Shown here: one piece after another, positions 35,070 to 42,076 of the stretch
Layout of the letters: each line of letters starts with the position of its first letter
How positions within the stretch are numbered: the stretch's first letter is position 1
Assembly (NCBI GenBank): GCA_041498295.1
Contig: JBGQIB010000001.1
Location: 21,436-85,435, forward strand
DNA: 64,000 bases
Source of the DNA: VGRW01 sp041498295
Lineage (GTDB): Bacteria; Myxococcota_A; UBA9160; SZUA-336
Reading direction: 5' to 3'
Made by a program: the position numbers and the translations under genes
Notes under the pieces: generated by a model
What the model was told of the DNA's origin: nothing
The model's database searches: none
Seen by the model: only the letters and a program-made list of their open reading frames with translations

Positions 35070-35768
35070 ATGCCCAACTCGCCCGCGCGCTCGCCGAGCT
35101 CACTCGCGCTGCCCTACGTCGTCCCGTACGTCGTCTACGTCGTGCTCGGCTCGCTCGTGGACGTGCGCACTCACGCCGAGCTGATCTACGCGGCGCGCCT
35201 GGTGGCGGTGGGCGGGGCGCTGGCGTTCTTCAGGCGCGACTACTTGCCGCTGCGCGGGCCGCGCTCGCCGTGGGCGTCGCTCGCGCTCGGTGCGGCTGCG
35301 GGTCTCTTGGGCGCAGCCCTATGGGTCGCGCTGCGCGCGCGCTTCACCGCGGGTGCTGCGCCCGCGTGGTCCGACTCGGCCTGGGCCGCGCGCGCGCTCG
35401 GCTCGGCGCTCCTCCCGCCGTTCGTCGAGGAGCTGCTCTTCCGCGGCTGGGTGTTGCGCACGGTGCTGCTCTTCGAGCGCGCGCGACGCGCGGGGAGCGC
35501 CGCGCCGTTCGCGGACGCGCTCGACCGTTCGGCGCTGGCCGACGTCGCGCCCGGCGCCTGGAGCGCACTCTCGGTCGCGGTCTCGAGCGCCCTGTTCGCG
35601 GCGGGCCACCTGCCCGGTGAGTGGCCGGCCGCCTGCGTCTACGGCGTCCTGATGTGCACGCTCTGGATCGCGCGCGGCGACCTCGTATCATGCATTTCCG
35701 CTCATGCGGTCACGAACGCGGCGCTCGCGCTGTTCGCGCGTGCGAACGGATCATGGGGAAGTTGGTAG
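35070..35768 (+). CDS. CPBP (CAAX/Abi) family intramembrane protease
   Basis: A 232-residue polytopic membrane protein with the glutamate-type protease motifs EELLFRGW (about residue 119), FAAGHLPGE and SAHAVTN. The N-terminus (LPYVVPYVVYVVLGSLVD) resembles the CAAX-like proteins that accompany exosortases, which would fit the exopolysaccharide locus further on. Distance (over 5 kb) makes that link weak. It ends two bases before the valS ATG. Confidence 0.8.
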   Translation: MPNSPARSPSSLALPYVVPYVVYVVLGSLVDVRTHAELIYAARLVAVGGALAFFRRDYLPLRGPRSPWASLALGAAAGLLGAALWVALRARFTAGAAPAWSDSAWAARALGSALLPPFVEELLFRGWVLRTVLLFERARRAGSAAPFADALDRSALADVAPGAWSALSVAVSSALFAAGHLPGEWPAACVYGVLMCTLWIARGDLVSCISAHAVTNAALALFARANGSWGSW

Positions 35769-35770
35769 CG

Positions 35771-38380
35771 ATGTCCGAGCTCCCGCAAAGCTACGAGCCC
35801 GACAAAGCCGAGGGCCGCTGGGCCGAGCGCTGGGAACGCGAGGGCGTATACCGCTGGGATCCGGCGCGCCGCCGCGACGAGACGTTCGTCATCGACACAC
35901 CGCCGCCCACGGTGTCCGGGTCGCTGCACATCGGCCACGTCTTCAGCTACACGCACGCGGATCTGATCGCGCGCTTCCAGCGCATGCGCGGCAAGAACGT
36001 CGCGTTCCCGATCGGCTGGGACGACAACGGACTGCCGACGGAGCGGCGCGTGCAGATCGTGCTCGGACTGCGCCCGAATACGAAACTCGCGTACGACCCG
36101 CACTGGCAGCCGCGCCGCGACAAAAAGGCCGACGAACCGCTCGAAGACGTCTCGCCGCAGAACTTCATCGAGGCCTGCAAGCTCGTGATGAGCGAGGACG
36201 AGGCAGTATTCGAGGCGCTCTGGCGGCGGCTCGGTCTCTCGTACGACTGGACGCAGCTCTACCGCACGATCGCGGATCACCCGCGGCGCATCGCGCAGCT
36301 CTCATTTCTCGACCTCTACGCGAAGCGCGAGGCGTACTCGAAATTCGCCCCCACGATGTGGGACGTCGACGACCAGACCGCGGTCGCGCAGGCGGAGACG
36401 GAGGACCGCGAGCAGCCCGGCGCGTATCACGATCTACGCTTTTCGGTGTTGGGCGGCGGCGAGCTCACGATCTCGACGACGCGGCCCGAGCTGCTCGGCG
36501 CCTGCGTCGCGGTGGTCGCGCATCCCGACGACGAGCGCTACCGCGCGCTCTTCGGCAAGACGGCGCGCACACCCCTCTTCCACGCGCCGGTGCCGATCGT
36601 GGCCAGTGCGCACGCCGATCCCGAGAAGGGCACGGGCATCCTGATGGTGTGCACGTTCGGCGATCAGGCCGACGTGGAGTTCTGGCGCGCCCAGAGCCTG
36701 CCGCTGCGCCAGCTGATCGGCCCCGACGGGCGCATGCGCCGCGTGGTCTTCGGCGAAGCGCCCTTCGCCAGCGAGGATGCGGCGCGCGCGCGCGCCGCCT
36801 GGGCCGAGCTCGAGGGAAAAACGGTCAAGCAGGCGCGCGCGAAGATCGTCGAGCTGCTGCGCGCCGACGGCGCGCTCGTCGGCGAGCCGCGCGCGATCAC
36901 GCATCCGGTGAAGTTCTACGAGCGCGGCTCGCGCCCGCTCGAGTTCTTGCCCACGCGCCAGTGGTTCGTGCGCATCCTGGTACACAGAGATGCGTTGCTC
37001 GAGCAGGGCCGGAAGATCGAGTGGCACCCGGCGCACATGCGCGCGCGCTACGAGAACTGGGTGCAAGGCTTGAATCAGGACTGGTGCGTGAGTCGCCAGC
37101 GCTTCTCGGGCGTGCCCTTCCCGGTCTGGTACCGGCTCGACGCACAGGGCCGGCCCGACCATGAGCGCCCGCTGCTCGCGCGCGCCGAGGAGCTTCCCGT
37201 CGACCCGCGCCTGCAGCCGCCGACGGGCTACGGCGAGGCGCAGCGCGGCCAGCCGGGCGGATTCATCGGCGATGCGGACGTCATGGACACCTGGGCGACG
37301 TCGTCGATGTCGCCGCAGATCATGAGTCACTGGACGCTCGACCCCGCGCGTCACGCACAGCTGTTCCCGATGGACATGCGCCCGCAGGCGCACGAGATCA
37401 TCCGCACCTGGCTCTTCTACACGGTCGTGAAGGCGTATCTGCACGAGCGCGAGATCCCGTGGAAACACGCTGTGATCAGCGGCTGGATCCTCGACCCGGA
37501 CCGCAAGAAGATGAGCAAGTCGAAGGGCAACGTGACTACGCCCGCGCACTTGCTCGACCAGCACTCGGCCGACGCGGTGCGCTACTGGGCGGCGCGCGCG
37601 CGGCTGGGCGTCGACACGACCTTCGACGAGCAGGTGATGAAGCTCGGCAAGCGCCTCGCGACGAAGCTCGTGAACGCCGGCCGCTTCGCGATCCTGCAGC
37701 TCGAGCGCGCCGGCGCCACGCCGGAGACACATCCGGCGAGCGCGATCTCGCACCCGCTCGACGTCGACTTCGCGGCGCGCCTGCGCGAACTGGTCGCGCG
37801 CGCGACCGCGTCGTTCGAGGAGTTCGAGTACGCCGCCGCGCTGCAGGCCACGGAAGAGGCATTCTGGGACTTCTGCGACAACTATCTCGAGATCGTGAAG
37901 GTGCGCGCGTACGCGGAGTCACCCTCGCCCGAGCAGCGCTCGGCGCTCGCGACGCTGCAGCTCGCGCTGCGCGTCTTCCTGCGGCTGTTCGCGCCTGCGC
38001 TGCCGTTCGTGAGCGACGAGATCTGGTCGTGGCGCTTCGCGGCGAGCGCGGGCGGCCGTTCGATTCACTCGGGTCCGTGGCCGAGCGTCGAGGAGTTCGC
38101 CGGTATTTCGCTCGAGCGCGCGGGCCGCGCGTATGCGGCCGCGTGCGAGATATCGACGCGGATTCGCGGCGCGAAGACGAGCGCGAAGAAGAGCCTGCGC
38201 TGGCCGGTCGCGCGCCTCGAGGTGCGCGGCGCGGAGCCCGACCTCGCCGCTCTGCGCACGGTGCTACCCGACGTCCTCGCCGCCGGCGTGGTCGACACCG
38301 CTGGGTGTCGCCTCTCCGCGGGTGCGCCCAGCGACGGAGCGATCTTCGCGACCGAGGTAGAGCTGGCTACGGCGTCTTAG
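35771..38380 (+). CDS. valS: Valine--tRNA ligase, archaeal/actinobacterial type
   Basis: Class I synthetase of 869 residues. HIGH is in VSGSLHIGHVFSYTHADLI and KMSKS in DPDRKKMSKSKGN. The editing domain has TISTTRPELLGACVAVVAH. The sequences FPIGWDDNGLPTERRVQ and LGLSYDWTQLY are those of the archaeal-like ValRS subgroup, not of the usual bacterial ValRS. The long C-terminal coiled coil of bacterial enzymes is absent; the protein ends with a short segment after the anticodon domain. The ATG at 35771 gives MSELPQSYEPDKAEGRW. Confidence 0.93.
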   Translation: MSELPQSYEPDKAEGRWAERWEREGVYRWDPARRRDETFVIDTPPPTVSGSLHIGHVFSYTHADLIARFQRMRGKNVAFPIGWDDNGLPTERRVQIVLGLRPNTKLAYDPHWQPRRDKKADEPLEDVSPQNFIEACKLVMSEDEAVFEALWRRLGLSYDWTQLYRTIADHPRRIAQLSFLDLYAKREAYSKFAPTMWDVDDQTAVAQAETEDREQPGAYHDLRFSVLGGGELTISTTRPELLGACVAVVAHPDDERYRALFGKTARTPLFHAPVPIVASAHADPEKGTGILMVCTFGDQADVEFWRAQSLPLRQLIGPDGRMRRVVFGEAPFASEDAARARAAWAELEGKTVKQARAKIVELLRADGALVGEPRAITHPVKFYERGSRPLEFLPTRQWFVRILVHRDALLEQGRKIEWHPAHMRARYENWVQGLNQDWCVSRQRFSGVPFPVWYRLDAQGRPDHERPLLARAEELPVDPRLQPPTGYGEAQRGQPGGFIGDADVMDTWATSSMSPQIMSHWTLDPARHAQLFPMDMRPQAHEIIRTWLFYTVVKAYLHEREIPWKHAVISGWILDPDRKKMSKSKGNVTTPAHLLDQHSADAVRYWAARARLGVDTTFDEQVMKLGKRLATKLVNAGRFAILQLERAGATPETHPASAISHPLDVDFAARLRELVARATASFEEFEYAAALQATEEAFWDFCDNYLEIVKVRAYAESPSPEQRSALATLQLALRVFLRLFAPALPFVSDEIWSWRFAASAGGRSIHSGPWPSVEEFAGISLERAGRAYAAACEISTRIRGAKTSAKKSLRWPVARLEVRGAEPDLAALRTVLPDVLAAGVVDTAGCRLSAGAPSDGAIFATEVELATAS

Positions 38381-38383
38381 CGG

Positions 38384-38461
38384 GTTACGCGCGAGGGCGG
38401 CCGCGCGCTCCCGCCTACGCTCGGCTTCGCCTCCCTGCGCGCCTTCGGCTTGCGAGTCCTA
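38384..38461 (+). repeat. Intergenic palindromic repeat, copy E
   Basis: Located between the convergent ends of valS and the CitE-like gene. It contains CGCTCGGCTTCGCCTCCCTG, close to copy A and the reverse complement of the B-D cores. It fills essentially the whole intergenic space. Confidence 0.5.
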
Positions 38462-38463
38462 GC

Positions 38464-39351
38464 TCAGGCGGTCTCTCCCGCCATGGCCAGGACTCGCTCT
38501 GCTTGGGTCAGATGCGGCTTGTCGAGCATCTGGCCGTCGAGGCCGACGGTGCCGGCGCTGGGATTCGCGCGGAATGCGGCGACGACGCGGCGCGCGCGCG
38601 CAACCTCTTCCTGGGTCGGGCTGAACGCGCGCTGAATCACGGGGACCTGGTCGGGGTGAATCGCGATCTTGCCCGTGAAGCCGTCCATGCGCGCGCGCGC
38701 GCAGGTCTTCTCGAGACCGGCCGTATCGCGGAAGTCCGGATACACCGTGTCGATCGGCTGCACGCCGGCGGCGACGGCGCCCGCGAGACACAGCGCTCTC
38801 GCGAGTTGGTAGACGAATGCGAGCTCGCCGTCGGGACCGCGGTTCGTGCTCGCGCCGAGCGCCGCGGGCAAGTCCTCGGCGCCCCACGTGAGCCCCGCGA
38901 GGCGCTGACTCACTCCGCCGTAGGTGTGCAGATGGAACAGCGCGCGCGCCGTCTCCGTCGCGACCGGTAGGATGCGCGTGCGCCCGTCCGCGAGCCCCTC
39001 GCGCGCCTCGAGCGCCGAAAGGAAGTGCGCGAGCTGCACGACCGCCTCGCCGGAGTCCGCCTTCGGCAGCACGATGCCGTCGGGCGCGCCCGGCATGACT
39101 CCGGCGAGATCGGCGAGCGACTCGCCGGACGCGAGCGGATTGATGCGCACCCAGAGCTCCGGTCGGCGCGCGCCCGACGCGCCGCGCCGCGACGACAGGT
39201 ACTCGCGTACGAGCGTGCGTCCCGCGGGCCTGCGCTCCGCAGCGACGGCGTCTTCGAGATCGAGGATCAGCACGTCCGCGCCGATCCCCTCGGCCTTCGC
39301 GAGCTTGCGCTCGCTGTCGCCTGGAACGAAGAGCCAAGCCCTGGAGACCAC
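38464..39351 (-). CDS. HpcH/CitE-family acyl-CoA lyase or thioesterase
   Basis: A 295-residue TIM-barrel protein related to the citrate lyase beta subunit. Signatures are WLFVPGDSERKLAKAEGIG, LILDLEDAVAAE, VRINPLASGE, DGIVLPKADSGE (lysine/acid pair), ETARALFHLHTYGG, LTWGAEDLPAALG and FTGKIAIHPDQVPVI. Stand-alone members act on malyl-CoA, methylmalyl-CoA or citramalyl-CoA. No citrate lyase alpha or gamma genes are present, so citrate lyase itself is unlikely. The GTG start gives VVSRAWLFVPGD. It is divergent, by 49 bases, from the flavin monooxygenase. Confidence 0.8.
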   Translation of the reverse strand: MVSRAWLFVPGDSERKLAKAEGIGADVLILDLEDAVAAERRPAGRTLVREYLSSRRGASGARRPELWVRINPLASGESLADLAGVMPGAPDGIVLPKADSGEAVVQLAHFLSALEAREGLADGRTRILPVATETARALFHLHTYGGVSQRLAGLTWGAEDLPAALGASTNRGPDGELAFVYQLARALCLAGAVAAGVQPIDTVYPDFRDTAGLEKTCARARMDGFTGKIAIHPDQVPVIQRAFSPTQEEVARARRVVAAFRANPSAGTVGLDGQMLDKPHLTQAERVLAMAGETA

Positions 39352-39400
39352 GCGCGGAGCGTACCCCAACTCCGATAGACTCGCGCCGAAGGAGCCTTGC

Positions 39401-40570
39401 ATGTCCGAGTTCGCGCTGCGCAATGGGATCTTTCTCGCGCCGTTCCACCCCGTCGACGAGGATCCGACACGCGCGCTGCGGCGCGACCTCGAGCTCGTCG
39501 AGTTTCTCGACAAGATCGGGTACGAGGAAGCCTGGATCGGCGAGCACCACTCCGCCGGCTACGAGATCATCGCGTCGCCCGAGCTGTTCATCGCCGCGGC
39601 GGCGGAGCGCACGCGCCGCATCCGACTCGGCACCGGCGTGATCTCGCTCCCGTATCACAATCCGCTGATGGTCGCGGACCGCATGATCCAGCTCGACCAC
39701 ATGACGCAGGGCCGCGCGATGTTCGGCGTCGGCCCAGGTCTACTGCCCTCCGACGCGCACATGCTCGGGATCCCGGTTGCGAAGCAGCGCGACCGCATGA
39801 TCGAGTCTCTCGAAGTGATTCTGCGTCTGCTCGCCGGCGAGACCGTGAGCGCGAAGACGGAGTGGTTCGAGCTGCACGACGCGCGCTGTCAACTGCGCCC
39901 GTACACGCGGCCGCGTCCGCACATCGCCGTGGCGAGCACGGTGACTCCGTCGGGCGGGCGCGCGGCCGGGCGCTACGGGCTCGGCATGCTCTGCGTAGCC
40001 TCGACGCAGCCCGACGGCTTCGACGCGCTCGGGGTGAACTGGAAGATCGCCTGCGAGTTCGCGGCGGAGCGAGGCGCCGAGATGAACCGCGACGAGCTGC
40101 GGCTCGTCGCGCCGATCCATGTCGCGGCCACGCGCGACGAGGCGCGCAAGAACGTGAAGTTCGGCATCGAGAAATGGGCGGCGTACTTCAATCGCATCAG
40201 CCCGGCGGGCTTCGGCAATCCCGCGCCGAGCGGCGATCTCGTCGACGGCATGATCGAATCCGGACGCGCCGTGATCGGCACGCCCGACGACGCGGTCGAG
40301 CTGATCGAGCGGCTCGAGAAGAAGTCGGGCGGCTTTGGCGCGTTCCTGCAGCTCGCGCACAACTGGGCCGACTTCGAAGCGACGAAAAAGTCCTACGAGC
40401 TGATCGCGCGTCATGTGACTCCCCGTCTCCAGGGCGCCAATCGCGCGCGCGAAGCCTCACTCGCGTTCGCGGGCGACGGCAGCGCCAAGTTCATGGGCGA
40501 CGCCATGGCCGCCGCCACCGCCTTCATCCAGCGCCACGCCCAGGAAGAGGCCGCCAAGAAGCGTCCCTGA
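39401..40570 (+). CDS. LLM-class flavin-dependent monooxygenase, limonene monooxygenase-like
   Basis: A 389-residue luciferase-like enzyme using reduced flavin. Visible family segments are IGYEEAWIGEHHSAGYEI, TRRIRLGTGVISLPYHNPL, ADRMIQLDHMTQGRAMFGVGP, GLLPSDAHMLGI and IAVASTVTPSGGRAAGRYG. These resemble LimB of Rhodococcus more than the F420 or alkanesulfonate branches. The real substrate is not known. AAGGAG sits seven bases before the ATG. Confidence 0.85.
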   Translation: MSEFALRNGIFLAPFHPVDEDPTRALRRDLELVEFLDKIGYEEAWIGEHHSAGYEIIASPELFIAAAAERTRRIRLGTGVISLPYHNPLMVADRMIQLDHMTQGRAMFGVGPGLLPSDAHMLGIPVAKQRDRMIESLEVILRLLAGETVSAKTEWFELHDARCQLRPYTRPRPHIAVASTVTPSGGRAAGRYGLGMLCVASTQPDGFDALGVNWKIACEFAAERGAEMNRDELRLVAPIHVAATRDEARKNVKFGIEKWAAYFNRISPAGFGNPAPSGDLVDGMIESGRAVIGTPDDAVELIERLEKKSGGFGAFLQLAHNWADFEATKKSYELIARHVTPRLQGANRAREASLAFAGDGSAKFMGDAMAAATAFIQRHAQEEAAKKRP

Positions 40571-40858
40571 TCGCGGTCACCGCAGCCAAGACTCACGCCT
40601 ATTCGCGCGCGGGCGCCCCCGTCCTCCGCTCTCGCGAGAGTGACCCGATGGCCGCCCCCACCGCCTTCCCCTGGCGCCCCGCCCAAGAAGCAGACGCGGA
40701 CGCGAGCGTCACAAGACTCATGCCTGTTCGCGCGCGGGGCGCGGGCGCGCAGCTCGACGAGGAGGGTCGAGCGCGTACCCGCGCGAAGGGGACCCCCGAG
40801 GAGAGCTGCGCGACCGCGCCCCGCGCGCTCCTGGTGTCCGGCTCCCTAGAGTGACTCG
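40571..40858. repeat. Noncoding region with an imperfect 26-bp direct repeat
   Basis: No credible gene is seen in this 288-base gap between convergent genes. The stretch starting AAGACTCACGCCTATTCGCG at 40588-40613 recurs with two transitions (CAT for CAC, CTG for CTA) at 40713-40738, exactly 125 bases later. Both copies run into Pro/Gly-type GC-rich sequence. The nature of the element is unknown. Confidence 0.5.
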
Positions 40859-41983
40859 CTAGCGCGAGTTCCTAAAGCTATCGCCGACGTGCAAGTCCCG
40901 CTCTGACTTCATCACGAGCGCGAGCGACGTTCCGTCGCCCGCCTTCACGACGAAGAGATCGCCGATCACGTCGTCGGGAACCATCAGCAGCTCCTTCGTC
41001 AGCGGATCGCGCACTTCGCGCGACGGCCGATACACCACGAGCCGTCGGCCCGCAACCATTCCTTGCCGCGTGCCCGCGTCCAGGATCACGAAGTCACCCG
41101 CGCCGGTTCGTTGGCGATACGGCTGAAAGGCGACGATCTGTCCCTGCACGGCCTCGCCGCTGCGCACCTCGGTGATCGCCGGCGGTTCCTCGACGAACGG
41201 AATCACGCGGTCACCGGGCTGGATCTCGGAATACGAGGTGATGATCTTCGCCCAGCTCGTCTCGGGATAGAGCTGAGTGATCTCGGCCTTGCCCAGGACC
41301 TGGACGAAGTAGCCGATCGTCTCGCCCGTCTTCGGGTGGCGCAGCGCGCGCCGCACGCGGAAGACCGTGAACGCGTCGCCGACGTGTCCCTGACCCTCTC
41401 CCACGGATATGATCGTGCGCTGGCCCTGTGAGACCCACACGTTCTCTTCGTGGTTCCCCATGACGGCGCCAGCGGCCTTCAGCTCGTCGCTCGTGACGAA
41501 GCTGACACCTTGCAGTGTTGGGACCTCGATCTTCACGTCGCCAGTCACGTCCGCCGCGTCGAGCGAAGCGAATGGATCGCTCTCGTCCTGCGCAGGCTGC
41601 GGGGCCTTTGCGGCCTCCGGCGACGCCGGGACTTCGGGCGCGGCGAGCGCCTCGGGCGTGACCTGCCCGGCGGCGGCCAGTCGCGCCGCCTCCTCGGGCG
41701 TCAGCTTGCGCATCGACCCCGCGGAGATCCAGATCAGGTCACCCGGATAGATCAGGTGAGGATTGACGAGCTTGGGCTCGTTCTCCTTCCAAACGGAGGG
41801 CCAGATCCAAGGCGTACCGAGATACTTCTCGGAGATCGCCCAGAGCGTGTCACCCTTCTGGACCTTGTAGATCTGTCCTTTTCGGCCGTCGGGAGTGACA
41901 CCCTCGCCTTGCTCCTGCGCGAGGCAGAGCGTAGGCAGGATCAGCAAACCGATGGCGAGCGTGATGGGGCGCAGCGAGGACAT
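40859..41983 (-). CDS. Exported LysM-domain protein
   Basis: A 374-residue secreted or periplasmic protein with a signal peptide ending CLAQ. One LysM peptidoglycan-binding domain lies near residues 38-88 (IYKVQKGDTLWAISEKYLG, then NPHLIYPGDLIWI). A Pro/Ala/Glu linker (100-140) follows, then a 220-residue domain with repeated beta segments (GDRVIPFVEEPPAITEVRSG, FVILDAGTRQGMVAGRRLVV) that I do not recognise by name. AAGGGGG precedes the ATG. The gene follows the TPR lipoprotein gene on the same strand and may belong to the exopolysaccharide locus. Confidence 0.75.
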   Translation of the reverse strand: MSSLRPITLAIGLLILPTLCLAQEQGEGVTPDGRKGQIYKVQKGDTLWAISEKYLGTPWIWPSVWKENEPKLVNPHLIYPGDLIWISAGSMRKLTPEEAARLAAAGQVTPEALAAPEVPASPEAAKAPQPAQDESDPFASLDAADVTGDVKIEVPTLQGVSFVTSDELKAAGAVMGNHEENVWVSQGQRTIISVGEGQGHVGDAFTVFRVRRALRHPKTGETIGYFVQVLGKAEITQLYPETSWAKIITSYSEIQPGDRVIPFVEEPPAITEVRSGEAVQGQIVAFQPYRQRTGAGDFVILDAGTRQGMVAGRRLVVYRPSREVRDPLTKELLMVPDDVIGDLFVVKAGDGTSLALVMKSERDLHVGDSFRNSR

Positions 41984-42032
41984 GGATTCCCCCTTCTGCG
42001 CCGCGCATCGGCACGTGGCCAGTGCGCCTTTA

Positions 42033-42076
42033 CCCGAGCGCGCGCGGAGCCGCGAAGGCGCGCCCTGGCGCGCCGC
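42033..42076. terminator. Self-complementary hairpin at the 3' end of the TPR lipoprotein gene
   Basis: GGCGCGCC-CT-GGCGCGCC (42057-42074) is a perfect 8-bp stem directly before the stop-codon side of the TPR gene. The preceding bases GAGCGCGCGCGGAGCCGCGA resemble part of repeat copy B. It may be a decayed member of that family. Confidence 0.4.

Noticed and set aside
40411..40858. Small open frames between the flavin monooxygenase and the LysM gene
   Set aside because: Their translations are Arg/Pro/Gly low complexity with no ribosome-binding site. The region contains a direct repeat instead.
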